Assembly (NCBI GenBank): GCA_902790465.1
Contig: CADASF010000002.1
Coordinates: 1-64,000, forward strand
Length of the DNA: 64,000 nt
Source of the DNA: an uncultured bacterium
GTDB lineage: Bacteria > Vulcanimicrobiota > CADAWZ01
Direction of reading: 5' to 3'
Every line of letters starts with the position of its first letter. Position 1 is the first letter of the stretch. The notes below the pieces were generated by a model. That model searched no databases and had not been told where the DNA came from. It worked only from the letters and a program-made list of their open reading frames with translations. Positions 42,027 to 51,016 of the stretch are shown here, in pieces. The position numbers and the translations under genes are program-made.

Positions 42027-43424
42027 ATGGTTAACTTTAATGTCAACTTCAATGCAATCATAAACAACTATGCTAATTTCGGTTCAAGCTTTGGTTATGG
42101 CAATATGTCTTCAATGCTTTCAGGTATGCTCGGTATGGGTGGAATGTATGGAATGAGCGGAATGTCTGGAATGTATGGCATGAGCGGAATGTACGGAATG
42201 AGCGGAATGGGCAATATGTTCGGAATGGGCGGAATGCAGAGCATGCTCGGTATGGGCGGAATGTTCGGTATGAGTGGCTCAATCAATCTTCCTATCTATG
42301 GATACTCAATGGGTAATGCATGGGCAACAACTCTCGATACAACACTTGGAAAGAGAGACCCAATCTATCTCGATACAAACCATGATGGTCAGCTCAATGT
42401 AGAAAAACTCAAAAAGAATATTAGTTTTGATATGAATGGCGATGGTATCGCAGATACAGTAAAAGAGTGGAACACAAAAGATGCTCAGCTCGTATATGAC
42501 AAAAATGGTGATGGTCAGATCAACAATGGTAGAGAAATGATGAACGAAGTTGGTCTCAATGGCGAGCAGAACAAATACAAAAATGGTTGGGAAAAAGCTC
42601 AAGATGTCTTTGATAAAGATAAAAATGGCTATATTGATGAAAAAGAACTTGAACAAGCAAAATTCTGGACAGATAAAGATGGTGACGGCAAAGTTGATGA
42701 AGGCGAAATGCTCTCAGCTAAAGAAATGGGAATCATCGGAATCGATACAAAGAATGGTAAATACATAGAGAAACAGCAAGTTGGCAACTTCAGCGTGAAC
42801 TTTGGCATGTATGGCAATATGGGCATGTTCGGTGGAATGGGCATGAACATGGGTGGATATGGTAACTATGGAATGCCAGCTATAGGCGGTGGATATGGTA
42901 ACTATGGCAACACATATGGCAACTATGGTGGCAACTATGGTACAGGCGGAGCATTTGGTAACTACGGTGGTGTAAATGGATACGGTGCTGGTAACTATGG
43001 TCTTGGTAACTATGGTTCAATAGGTACAGGTGCATATGGCAATCCATACATCGGTGGCGGATTGGATATAGGTTCTATAATCGGTGGAATCGGAAACATT
43101 GGTTATGGTGGTGAATATAGTCAGGAAATTCAGAAACTTGACCAGCAGATTCACAAATTGACATCAAAAGTTGTCAACCTTGAAGTTAAGCTCAGCGAAC
43201 TTGATACTGATAGCAAGGGTATCATGGGAATGATTAACAAATCAAAAGCCAAAAAGATCAAAAAACAGATCAAATCATTAGAGAAAAAGATCCAGAGACT
43301 CAATCAGGCAAAGCAAAAAGTAATGCAACAGGCTATGGGATTGGGAAATAATGGTGGAATCAACACATCTTATGGCAACGGATATGGCAACAATGGTCAT
43401 GTATTCTTGGGATTCGGTTTCTAA
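42027..43424 (+). CDS. Met-Gly-rich / EF-hand / Gly-Tyr-rich coiled-coil protein
   Basis: 465 residues in distinct zones. Residues about 26-92: a Gly-Met-x triplet repeat (GMSGMYGMSGMYG...). About 115-226: five Asp-rich calcium-type loops, two of them canonical EF-hand loops (DKDKNGYIDEKE, DKDGDGKVDEGE) and three variants (DTNHDGQLN, DMNGDGIAD, DKNGDGQIN). About 253-360: Gly/Tyr/Asn-rich low complexity (GNYG repeats). About 365-435: Lys-rich coiled coil. The tail again carries GYGN. No signal peptide or membrane helix. Ribosome site AGGAGG is strong, and codons end in C or G far more often than in neighbours, suggesting high expression. I know no described family with this layout. Calcium binding is well supported; methionine clusters could bind Cu(I), and the Gly/Tyr zone could drive self-assembly. 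Confidence 0.8.
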   Translation: MVNFNVNFNAIINNYANFGSSFGYGNMSSMLSGMLGMGGMYGMSGMSGMYGMSGMYGMSGMGNMFGMGGMQSMLGMGGMFGMSGSINLPIYGYSMGNAWATTLDTTLGKRDPIYLDTNHDGQLNVEKLKKNISFDMNGDGIADTVKEWNTKDAQLVYDKNGDGQINNGREMMNEVGLNGEQNKYKNGWEKAQDVFDKDKNGYIDEKELEQAKFWTDKDGDGKVDEGEMLSAKEMGIIGIDTKNGKYIEKQQVGNFSVNFGMYGNMGMFGGMGMNMGGYGNYGMPAIGGGYGNYGNTYGNYGGNYGTGGAFGNYGGVNGYGAGNYGLGNYGSIGTGAYGNPYIGGGLDIGSIIGGIGNIGYGGEYSQEIQKLDQQIHKLTSKVVNLEVKLSELDTDSKGIMGMINKSKAKKIKKQIKSLEKKIQRLNQAKQKVMQQAMGLGNNGGINTSYGNGYGNNGHVFLGFGF

Positions 43425-43452
43425 GTTAGATTTTAAAAATGAATAGATAATG

Positions 43453-43485
43453 GAAATCCTTCATCAAAATTTGGTGAAGGATTTC
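43453..43485 (+). terminator. Hairpin after the Met-Gly protein gene
   Basis: GAAATCCTTCA (43453-43463) with TGAAGGATTTC (43475-43485), extended by two further pairs. No clear T tract follows, so it may act as an mRNA-stabilising end. Confidence 0.6.
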
Positions 43486-43498
43486 TTATGTTTATATC

Positions 43499-43527
43499 TT
43501 GATTAAGTTGAAAATATATGTTATACT
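43499..43527 (+). promoter_or_regulatory. Promoter of the ffh operon
   Basis: TTGATT (43499-43504), 17-bp spacer, TATACT (43522-43527), about 60 bp before ffh. Confidence 0.65.
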
Positions 43528-43589
43528 AAATAGAAATTCGCTTATTAATAATTCGAATTAAAAACTTTTGGATTAGTAAACTCAGTTAA

Positions 43590-44921
43590 ATGTTTGAATC
43601 ACTACAAGAAAAATTAAGTTCAATATTCAAAAAACTTCGTGGCAAAGGCAAATTAACTCCACAAGATGTTGACACTGCATTAAGAGAAGTTAGAATTGCT
43701 CTTTTAGAGGCAGATGTCAATTTAAAAGTTGTAAGAACTTTCATTTCAAAAGTAAAAGAAAAAGCTGTTGGCTCAGAAATTTGGGAAAGTCTTTCTCCAG
43801 GTCAACTTGTAATAAAGTTTGTAAAAGATGAACTTCTTGAGTTGATGGGCAATGAAAATTCAGAACTTATTTTATCACCTACTCCTCCGACAGTAATAAT
43901 CATGGTCGGATTGAATGGAGCAGGAAAAACGACATCTTCTGGAAAACTTGCAAAATATTTAAAAAACAATGGTCATTCTCCTCTACTTGTTGCAGCTGAT
44001 GTTTATAGACCTGCAGCTATAAAACAACTTGAAGTATTAGCAAATGGCTTAAATGTACCCACATTTACTCTCGGAGATAAACAAAAACCTGTCCAAATAT
44101 GTAAAGGTGCAATTTCCCATGCCCTATCTTCTGGTTGTGATGTAGTTATAATAGATACTGCAGGAAGAATGCAGATAGATGAGACACTCATGGCTGAACT
44201 CGAAGAAATCAAAAATGAGATACAGCCACATGAGATACTTTTGACAGTAGATGCAATGACAGGACAAGATGCCGTAAATATTGCACAAGTATTTAATGAA
44301 AGACTTGACATAACAGGTGTAATACTAACAAAGTTAGATGGTGATGAAAGAGGTGGAGCTGCTCTTTCAATAAAAGAAGTTACAGGAAAACCGATCAAAT
44401 TTGTTGGAATGGGTGAAAAGCTTGATGCTCTTGAACCTTTCCATCCAGACAGAATTGCTTCAAGAATTCTTGGAATGGGCGATATATTAACTCTTATAGA
44501 CCGTGCAGAAAGAGAATTTTCAGAAGCAGAAGCTCTTGAACTTGAGAAAAAATTTAGAAATAAAGAATTTTCCCTACAAGATTTTTTAGATCAACTTCAG
44601 AGAATCAAGAAAATGGGACCGATAAAAAGTCTTCTTGAAATGATTCCAGGATTTGCACAAATAACAAAAGATATCCCAATTGGTGATAAACAGGTAAATC
44701 AAGTTGAGGCAATAATTCGTTCCATGACTATGGAGGAAAGATTAAATCCTTCTATATTAAATGCAAGTAGAAAAAAGAGGATTGCAAGTGGTTCTGGAAC
44801 AGAAGTTTCAGATGTAAATAAATTAGTAAAACAATATACAGCAAGTAAAAAAATGTTTAAACAATTTGCTGATATGGAAAAAATGAGTAAAATGGGTTTG
44901 CCTTTTAGGCTTCCTTTCTAA
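43590..44921 (+). CDS. ffh: Signal recognition particle protein
   Basis: 443 residues: N domain, GTPase G domain (GLNGAGKTTSSGKLA; DTAGRMQID; TKLDGDERGGAALS) and Met-rich M domain (MIPGFAQI; IIRSMTMEERLNPSILNASRKKRIASGSG in parts). Targets nascent membrane proteins to FtsY with 4.5S RNA. First gene of a Firmicutes-like block running to lepB. Confidence 0.97.
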   Translation: MFESLQEKLSSIFKKLRGKGKLTPQDVDTALREVRIALLEADVNLKVVRTFISKVKEKAVGSEIWESLSPGQLVIKFVKDELLELMGNENSELILSPTPPTVIIMVGLNGAGKTTSSGKLAKYLKNNGHSPLLVAADVYRPAAIKQLEVLANGLNVPTFTLGDKQKPVQICKGAISHALSSGCDVVIIDTAGRMQIDETLMAELEEIKNEIQPHEILLTVDAMTGQDAVNIAQVFNERLDITGVILTKLDGDERGGAALSIKEVTGKPIKFVGMGEKLDALEPFHPDRIASRILGMGDILTLIDRAEREFSEAEALELEKKFRNKEFSLQDFLDQLQRIKKMGPIKSLLEMIPGFAQITKDIPIGDKQVNQVEAIIRSMTMEERLNPSILNASRKKRIASGSGTEVSDVNKLVKQYTASKKMFKQFADMEKMSKMGLPFRLPF

Positions 44922-44965
44922 ATAACAAAAAATAAAACCAATAGTATTTTATAAGGAGAAAAATA

Positions 44966-45286
44966 ATGGTTAAAATCAGATTAACAAGAATGGGAAAGAA
45001 GAAACAACCAAGCTATCGTATAGTCGTAGCAGATGCAAGATGTCCAAGAAACGGCAAAGTAATTGAAAATATCGGAACCTACAATCCGAGAAACAAAAGA
45101 GATGCCGAAGGTAAAGACATTGAAAATAAAATGTTTGTAAAACAAGATAGACTCAACGAATGGCTCTCAAAAGGTGCTCAACCAACAGATTCAGTAAGAC
45201 GTATACTTGTCAAACTCGGTATCTTCAAACCTGAAACACCTACTGTTAAGACAGCAAGCAAAAAGAAAGACAAAAAAGAAAACTAA
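44966..45286 (+). CDS. rpsP: Ribosomal protein bS16
   Basis: 106 residues starting [30 protein letters not shown] (shown in parts, e.g. [17 protein letters not shown]) with a basic C-terminal extension. Ribosome site AAGGAG. Follows ffh directly as in Bacillus. Confidence 0.97.
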   Translation: MVKIRLTRMGKKKQPSYRIVVADARCPRNGKVIENIGTYNPRNKRDAEGKDIENKMFVKQDRLNEWLSKGAQPTDSVRRILVKLGIFKPETPTVKTASKKKDKKEN

Positions 45287-45401
45287 TTGTTAAAGGGCTA
45301 TTGACAAACCCTTAGCGAATATTCGCAAAAATTCCATTACTCGATTTTGGAAAAGTCATGGCACATGGGGACAGCATAAAAAAATAATTGGAGGCAAAAT
45401 T

Positions 45402-45629
45402 ATGAAGGAGCTTTTGGAATACCTTGCAAAATCTCTCGTTGACAATCCAGATGAAGTACAGGTAAAGCTATTAGAAGCCGAAAAAACAGTTGTTCTTGAA
45501 CTCAGAGTATCTCCCGAAGATATGGGAAAGATTATAGGAAAACAAGGACGAATTGCACAAGCAATAAGAACAGTCATAAGAGCGGCTGCCGTAAAAGAAG
45601 GCAAGAGAGTCGTTGTTGAAATAATATAA
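45402..45629 (+). CDS. khpA: KH-domain RNA-binding protein
   Basis: 75 residues with the GXXG loop of a KH domain ([16 protein letters not shown]). KhpA pairs with KhpB/Jag in several Gram-positive bacteria, influencing division and RNA stability. Located between rpsP and ylqD as in Firmicutes (ylqC). A 115-bp spacer with small hairpins precedes it. Confidence 0.93.
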   Translation: MKELLEYLAKSLVDNPDEVQVKLLEAEKTVVLELRVSPEDMGKIIGKQGRIAQAIRTVIRAAAVKEGKRVVVEII

Positions 45630-45651
45630 AAATATATTAGGAGGATCAATT

Positions 45652-46059
45652 ATGAGTTCTATACAGGTAAAGAGACCAGTTGCTATCAAAGTTATAATGA
45701 CTGAAGATTTTCGCAAACAAATTCTTGACGAAACTACTGAATCACTAAAAAAGAATGAAGAAATGTTTTCACAAGCAGAAGACATGTACGAAAAAACCAA
45801 AAAAAGTGGTGCTTCTAAAGACGATCTTACAAACATAAAAAAACAGCTTGAATTTGAAAAAGTAAGACTTGCAGACATCAAAAAAGACATGGAAGTAAAA
45901 ATGAATGCTTTCAAAAATGTCCCAGAAGGTCAAGAAATAGTTTTCAGAATTCTTGAAGGTCCAGTAGATGTAAAAGAAGGCGATGATATTCAGAAAATAT
46001 TAAAAGGTGCTGAAATTGTCGTCAAAGACTGGAAGGTAGTGGAACTGAGAGGCTTATAA
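45652..46059 (+). CDS. ylqD: YlqD-family protein
   Basis: 135 residues: N-terminal strand-rich start (IQVKRPVAIKVIMTEDFR), a central coiled coil (about 30-95) and a short C-terminal beta part (VFRILEGPVDVKEGDDI). Matches YlqD in size, layout and position between the KH protein and rimM. Function unknown in any organism. Confidence 0.8.
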   Translation: MSSIQVKRPVAIKVIMTEDFRKQILDETTESLKKNEEMFSQAEDMYEKTKKSGASKDDLTNIKKQLEFEKVRLADIKKDMEVKMNAFKNVPEGQEIVFRILEGPVDVKEGDDIQKILKGAEIVVKDWKVVELRGL

Positions 46060-46066
46060 AAATTTT

Positions 46067-46579
46067 ATGGCAGGAAAAAGAATTCAAATAGGAGCAGTTA
46101 CAAGTGCTCGTGGAATAAAGGGAGAGGTTTTTGTTAAAGTTTTGACTGATTTTCCCGAAAGATTTGATGAAGGAAACAAACTTGTAGGAGCTAAAGAGGG
46201 TGTAGTTGGTGAAAAACATCTAACTATAGAAAAAAATCGTTCCCACAATGGAAAATTGATTCTAAAATTTAAAGAAATAAATGACAGAAATGAAGCAGAA
46301 CTTTTAAAAGGATATGCTTTTTATACAGAAGAGCCAAAAGAGTTGGAAAAAGACCAATATTACATTTTCGATTTAGAGGGAATGGAAGTATTTGATCTAA
46401 ATGATAATAAAATTGGAATTCTTAAAGAAGTTCTTGAAAATCCTGCAAATGACATTTATTCAGTGGAAACTGCAAACGGTGAATTACTTGTTCCTGCTTT
46501 AAAAATATTTATAAAAGACATAGACGTGTCAAAAAAAATAATGCATATAGACACGGAGAAATTAAATTTTGAGAATTGA
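46067..46579 (+). CDS. rimM: Ribosome maturation factor RimM
   Basis: 170 residues: N-terminal RimM domain (IGAVTSARGIKGEVFVKVLTDFPERF in parts) and C-terminal PRC barrel (DLEGMEVFDLNDNKIGILKEV in part). Assists 30S head assembly. Its end overlaps the trmD start by 11 bp. Confidence 0.95.
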   Translation: MAGKRIQIGAVTSARGIKGEVFVKVLTDFPERFDEGNKLVGAKEGVVGEKHLTIEKNRSHNGKLILKFKEINDRNEAELLKGYAFYTEEPKELEKDQYYIFDLEGMEVFDLNDNKIGILKEVLENPANDIYSVETANGELLVPALKIFIKDIDVSKKIMHIDTEKLNFEN

Positions 46580-47252
46580 CATATTGACTGTGTTTCCAGA
46601 GATGTTTGCACCTCTTTCATACAGTATTATTGATAGAGCTGTCAAAGCTAAATTAGTGGAACTTCACATACATAATTTAAGAGAATTTGCTACAGATAAA
46701 CATAAAAGTGTTGATGATTCTCCTTATGGTGGAGGTTCTGGAATGGTCATGACTGCTCCAATATTGTATAAAGCTGTTGAATCAATAAAAAAGCAAAATC
46801 CCAATGCTCCTGTATATTTGACATCTCCCCAAGGAAAAGTTTTGACACAAGAAATGTGTAGAGAATTTTCCAAATTAGAGGGAATGATTCTTGTATGTGC
46901 ACATTATGAAGGAGTAGATGAGCGTTTTATTGAGCTAGCATGTGATGGAGAGATTTCCATAGGAGATTATATATTAACTGGTGGAGAAATCCCAGCAATG
47001 GTTATTGCAGATTCAACGATAAGACTTATTCCAAAAGTCATAGATTCTCAATCAGCCTTAGAAGAATCATTTACTGATAATAGATTGGATTATCCTCAAT
47101 ATACAAGACCTGTTGAATTTATGGGACTAAAAGTTCCTGAAATCCTCCTTTCAGGAAATCACGAGAAAATAAAAAAATGGCGAGAACTTCAAAAGACAAC
47201 AAATACTTTGAAGAAGCGTCCAGAACTTCTCATAAAACATAAAAAAGAATAA
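46569..47252 (+). CDS. trmD: tRNA (guanine-37 N1)-methyltransferase
   Basis: 227 residues with the TrmD knot motifs SPYGGGSGMVM, CAHYEGVDERF and SIGDYILTGGEIPAM. The start is TTG at 46569 (MRIDILTVFPEMF), with GGAG about 10 nt upstream and inside the end of rimM. Makes m1G37 to prevent frameshifting. Confidence 0.96.
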   Translation: MRIDILTVFPEMFAPLSYSIIDRAVKAKLVELHIHNLREFATDKHKSVDDSPYGGGSGMVMTAPILYKAVESIKKQNPNAPVYLTSPQGKVLTQEMCREFSKLEGMILVCAHYEGVDERFIELACDGEISIGDYILTGGEIPAMVIADSTIRLIPKVIDSQSALEESFTDNRLDYPQYTRPVEFMGLKVPEILLSGNHEKIKKWRELQKTTNTLKKRPELLIKHKKE

Positions 47253-47348
47253 AAGAATAAAGAGAAGAAAAATGGCAAAAAAATAAAAATTGCCATAAAA
47301 TTCTTGTAAACAGCAAATAAAAAAGAAACACATCAAGGGAGAAAAACA

Positions 47349-47699
47349 ATGACTATTATAGATGAACTTGCAAAAGAACAAATGAAAAATAATTTTCAGG
47401 ATTTTAGACCTGGAGATACAGTAAAAGTACAACTCAAAGTTGTAGAAGGTGGAAAAGAGAGATATCAAGCATTTGAGGGAATCTGTATTGCAAGACAAAA
47501 TACAGGTTTAAGAGAATCTTTTATTCTCAGAAAAATCTCTCACGGCGTTGGTGTAGAAAAAACATTTTTATATCATTCTCCAATGCTCCATTCTCTTACA
47601 GTAACAAGATATGGTGATGTAAGAAAAGCTAAACTCTATTACCTCAGAGATAAAGTTGGTAAAAATGCTCGTGTAAAAGAGAGAAAAGTAACAAAATAA
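47349..47699 (+). CDS. rplS: Ribosomal protein bL19
   Basis: 116 residues with [26 protein letters not shown] (in parts) and the C-terminal [20 protein letters not shown]. Ribosome site AAGGGAG. Standard position after trmD. Confidence 0.97.
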   Translation: MTIIDELAKEQMKNNFQDFRPGDTVKVQLKVVEGGKERYQAFEGICIARQNTGLRESFILRKISHGVGVEKTFLYHSPMLHSLTVTRYGDVRKAKLYYLRDKVGKNARVKERKVTK

Positions 47700-47718
47700 A
47701 CAATATTGTAGATAAATT

Positions 47719-48324
47719 ATGAATCCAATATATTTAGTTATAGCGGTAATTATATTAGGGATAGTTAGTCTTGTACTTCGTTTCAAAAAGGATATCAAAA
47801 TAGAAGAAGAAAAAAAGAAATCTATAATAGAAAATATTGATTCAGTAGTTCTTGCTGGAGTTACAGCATTAATAATCATAACTTTTGTTATCAGAACTTT
47901 CTATATTCCATCTTCTTCAATGGTTCCAACCTTAAAAATAAATGATTTTATAATTGTAAATAAATTTGTTTATGCTTTTTATAATCCAGCACGCCATGAT
48001 ATTGTAGTTTTCCATCCACCAGCGGAAGCACAAGCAGAAGGCAAAGATTTTATAAAAAGAATTGTTGCAGTCGAAGGCGATACTGTTGAAGTAAAAAGTG
48101 GGGTTTTATTCATAAATGATGTGGCTCAAAATGAACCATATATTTTAGAACCTATCCTTTATGATATGGATAGACAAACTGTTCCAAAAGATTCTTATTT
48201 CGTGATGGGAGATAATAGAAATAACAGTGCAGACAGTCATGTTTGGGGATTTCTACCAAGAAAGAATTTAGTAGGCAAAGCTGTTTTAGTTATTTTTCCA
48301 TTTAATAGATGTAAAACTTTATAA
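47719..48324 (+). CDS. lepB: Signal peptidase I
   Basis: 201 residues. Two hydrophobic segments (about 4-20 and 36-58), then catalytic Ser in PSSSMVPTL (about residue 67), Lys in KRIVAVEGD (about 114), and box E GDNRNNSADSHVWGF. Cleaves Sec/Tat signal peptides outside the membrane. Last gene of the ffh block; no evident ribosome site. Confidence 0.95.
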   Translation: MNPIYLVIAVIILGIVSLVLRFKKDIKIEEEKKKSIIENIDSVVLAGVTALIIITFVIRTFYIPSSSMVPTLKINDFIIVNKFVYAFYNPARHDIVVFHPPAEAQAEGKDFIKRIVAVEGDTVEVKSGVLFINDVAQNEPYILEPILYDMDRQTVPKDSYFVMGDNRNNSADSHVWGFLPRKNLVGKAVLVIFPFNRCKTL

Positions 48325-48326
48325 AT

Positions 48327-48364
48327 AAAAAATCCAGCCGAGAAATCACTCGACTGGATTTTTT
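48327..48364. terminator. Terminator after lepB
   Basis: A 16-bp stem (48327-48342 with 48349-48364; core ATCCAGYCGAG / CTCGACTGGAT) flanked by A and T tracts. Also suits the converging peptidase gene. Confidence 0.88.
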
Positions 48365-48375
48365 ATTTATTCACT

Positions 48376-50061
48376 TTATTTTATTCTTTCAACAAAATAT
48401 TTTGATGTCAACTCTTCGCCTGTTGCTTTTTTAATTAGAATATTCCAATTATATTTTGCACCAGGTTTGTATATGTTCATTCTTAGCCATCTTCCTATTT
48501 CTTTATTGCCTGTTACATCAAATTCATCCCAATTTTCATCTTTTGCAAATTTTGTTCCTATTTTGTGTTGCATTTGTGCAACCATAAGACCTGCAAGCAT
48601 GTAATTATGATAATATACAGGAGCACTTACCAAGTGGATTTTAGATGCCCAATCAGGTTTATTTCTACCTTCTGGTTTTTTGATGTTTTGGTATTTTTCA
48701 ACGAGTTCCCACCAAAGTTTATTTAAATCTTGATCTGGATTTTCATACATACTTTTTTCGAAATTGTACATTACTATTGTCCATCTGCAGAAAATCAAAT
48801 CTGAAAGAGTTTCCTGTTTTTTGAGATTTTTTGCTTCATCTTCTGACAATTTTATGCCCATATTTTTTTCAAGCCATTTTGGATTTTTTGTGAATCTTTC
48901 AAAATACATTGCAGAACCTTCTGTTGTCAGTGTATGGGCTTGTGTTCTGTATAGCCATGATTGGCTTTTGTCTGTGTTTAGATCATATACTGCATGTCCG
49001 CTTTCGTGAAGAAGTGTTGACAGTGATTCTTCATTTGGTCTTATGTTCATCAAAATTCTTACATCATTGTTTCTGTCTATGTCAAAACAAAAAGCGTGTT
49101 GTGATTTTCCTTCTTTTTCATATAGATCGCTATTTTTGAGAACATTTCCGAGAGGAAGTCCAATTTCATTATAAAAACTGTAGCCAATAAGTGGAATATT
49201 TCTGCCTTCATAGTATTTGCTTAAATCAGGAGCAAATCCCTCAGATTCATCTTGGAAAAATGGATTTGAGTAATCCCAAGGCATTAATTCTTCAACTTTT
49301 TTATTTACTCTTAAAGCAAGTTTTTTATCGAGTTCTTTTTTGTATTCTATAAATTTTTTGTCTGTATCAGAAGCTAAATTTTTAAATATATTTTCAACTT
49401 CTTTTGGGTCTTCGTCTGAAAATGTTACAGACATTTCATGAAAATTTGAAAATCCAAGTTCTTTGGCACCTTGATTTCTCAATTTTATGAGTTCTATCAA
49501 TTTTTCAGCAACTTCAGAACCTACAGATTTTTGTGATTCCCAGGCTTTTTCTCTTTCTTTTGTATTTTTACTATTTCCTAAAATTTCATAGATGTCTTTT
49601 TCTGTAACTGTTTTGTCATCTATTTTGCCTCTGTAAGAATTGAACATTCTTTGAAGTTCAGCTTCTTTTTGGCTTATTTTTTCTATAAGTTTTTCTGAAA
49701 ATTGGAATGGACCATAGCTATTTATTAAAATAGATAATTTTCTCTTTAAATCTGGAGAAGTTATATTGTTTGAATCTCTCCATTCAATGAGCTGTTTATA
49801 TACATCTTTGTTAGAATGATATATATTCCAAGCAATTTCTGCTTTGCTCATTTTGTCATAATCTTCTTTTTTGCCACTTACATAGGCATTCCACTCAGTT
49901 TGATTGACTTCTAATTCAAGTTTTGAAGCCTCTGATTCATATTTTTTTATGAATTCAGATAGCTTTTTCTCTTCTTTAGATATTGCATAGACAGGGTTTA
50001 TCGAAGCAATAAATAAAAACAGAGAAAATGAAATAGCTGTGAGCAGTAAAATTTTGTTCAC
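48376..50061 (-). CDS. Secreted M2-family (ACE-like) zinc peptidase
   Basis: 561 residues. Signal peptide (ILLLTAISFSLFLFIASINPVYA in part) and an all-helical M2/M3-type gluzincin fold with the zinc motif HESGH (about residue 352) and the second ligand Glu in TTEGSAMYFE. Similar bacterial M2 proteins are peptidyl-dipeptidases or carboxypeptidases. Probably periplasmic or surface digestion of oligopeptides. A 159-bp inverted-repeat element lies 25 bp upstream of the start, so the promoter is probably inside or beyond it. Confidence 0.88.
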   Translation of the reverse strand: MNKILLLTAISFSLFLFIASINPVYAISKEEKKLSEFIKKYESEASKLELEVNQTEWNAYVSGKKEDYDKMSKAEIAWNIYHSNKDVYKQLIEWRDSNNITSPDLKRKLSILINSYGPFQFSEKLIEKISQKEAELQRMFNSYRGKIDDKTVTEKDIYEILGNSKNTKEREKAWESQKSVGSEVAEKLIELIKLRNQGAKELGFSNFHEMSVTFSDEDPKEVENIFKNLASDTDKKFIEYKKELDKKLALRVNKKVEELMPWDYSNPFFQDESEGFAPDLSKYYEGRNIPLIGYSFYNEIGLPLGNVLKNSDLYEKEGKSQHAFCFDIDRNNDVRILMNIRPNEESLSTLLHESGHAVYDLNTDKSQSWLYRTQAHTLTTEGSAMYFERFTKNPKWLEKNMGIKLSEDEAKNLKKQETLSDLIFCRWTIVMYNFEKSMYENPDQDLNKLWWELVEKYQNIKKPEGRNKPDWASKIHLVSAPVYYHNYMLAGLMVAQMQHKIGTKFAKDENWDEFDVTGNKEIGRWLRMNIYKPGAKYNWNILIKKATGEELTSKYFVERIK

Positions 50062-50085
50062 TTAATTTTTCCTCCTATTTTTAGT

Positions 50086-50244
50086 GGGGCTGTGAAAAAA
50101 CGATAAATTAGTAACTTTTGTGCGGTGTCTTTTTTAGGAAATCAATTTTTGCTATGAACTAAAAAAATGATTTTCGTTACTTCCTCTTTGCACCCAAAAA
50201 GTTGTGAAAGCAGATAACAAACTATTTTATTTTTTCACAGTCCC
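50086..50244. mobile_element. MITE-like element with 15-bp terminal inverted repeats
   Basis: GGGGCTGTGAAAAAA (50086-50100) and its imperfect inverted copy TTTTTTCACAGTCCC (50230-50244, 14 of 15 matching) bound 159 bp without coding potential. Parts recur at 41.2-41.6 kb (CTGTGAAAAAA ends; TGAAAGCAGATAACAAAC). No target duplication is clear. The stretch 50062-50392 contains no gene. Confidence 0.55.
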
Positions 50245-50392
50245 TAAATTTTCCGTAGAGCTTATTTTTTTGTTTTTCGTTATAAAATAAAAAGTTCCCC
50301 TTAAATCTTATTATTATTAATAGAAAGATTATAAAATTTTTTGTAGAAGTAATTTAAGTTAAATATTTTTTTGAAATGGTCGTTTAAAAATT

Positions 50393-51016
50393 ATGATAAT
50401 TCAAGTAGATCCAGAATATCCTTTGAGAAAAGATATAAAATATGCAGTTAATATTTTGTCAAGAGGTGGAGTTATAGCCTATCCAACAGATACTATTTAT
50501 GGAATAGGCTGTGATTTGATGAATAAAGATGCAATAGAAAAAATTTACAGAATAAAAAAATTACCTAAATATAAACAGTTGAGTTTTATCTGTCATGATA
50601 TAAAACAGGTCTCTGAATATGCCCAAGTTTCAAATGCTGTTTATAAAATAATGAAACAGTTGACACCTGGACCTTTTACATTTATTTTAAATGCTTCTAA
50701 ATCTGTTCCAAAAATTATGATGAACAAAAGGCGTGAGGTTGGAATAAGAATTGCAGATAATGCAATATGTTCTGCCCTTATAGAAGAACTTGGAAATCCA
50801 ATCATAAATACAAGTGCTTCTTTTGATAAAGATGAAGAAGATGAAGAAGAATATTTATGCAATCCTGAACATATACATGACAAATTTGGAAACAATTTAG
50901 ACCTTGTTATAGATGGAGGTCTTGCATATTTTGATCCTTCTACGATAATTGACATGACAAAAGATTATCCTGAAATAATTAGACAGGGAAAAGGAGATGC
51001 TTCATCTATTTTATGA
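50393..51016 (+). CDS. YrdC/Sua5-domain protein, YciO type
   Basis: 207 residues with the YrdC fold motifs AYPTDTIYGIGCDL, KRR-like basic patch and TPGPFTFIL. The sequence KLPKYKQLSFICHD and the lack of the classic KxR-SxN set place it nearer YciO than TsaC/Sua5, so a direct role in t6A threonylcarbamoyl-AMP synthesis is likely but not certain. The stop overlaps the next start by four bases (ATGA). Confidence 0.87.
   Translation: MIIQVDPEYPLRKDIKYAVNILSRGGVIAYPTDTIYGIGCDLMNKDAIEKIYRIKKLPKYKQLSFICHDIKQVSEYAQVSNAVYKIMKQLTPGPFTFILNASKSVPKIMMNKRREVGIRIADNAICSALIEELGNPIINTSASFDKDEEDEEEYLCNPEHIHDKFGNNLDLVIDGGLAYFDPSTIIDMTKDYPEIIRQGKGDASSIL

Noticed and set aside
42073-42286. Open frames on the minus strand across the Met-Gly repeat
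   Set aside because: They are by-products of the short repeated codons (Ile/Pro- and Arg/Phe-rich translations), without ribosome sites; the plus-strand gene has a strong one.
45287-45401. 4.5S/SRP RNA between rpsP and khpA
   Set aside because: Small hairpins are present but the conserved SRP domain IV motif is absent.
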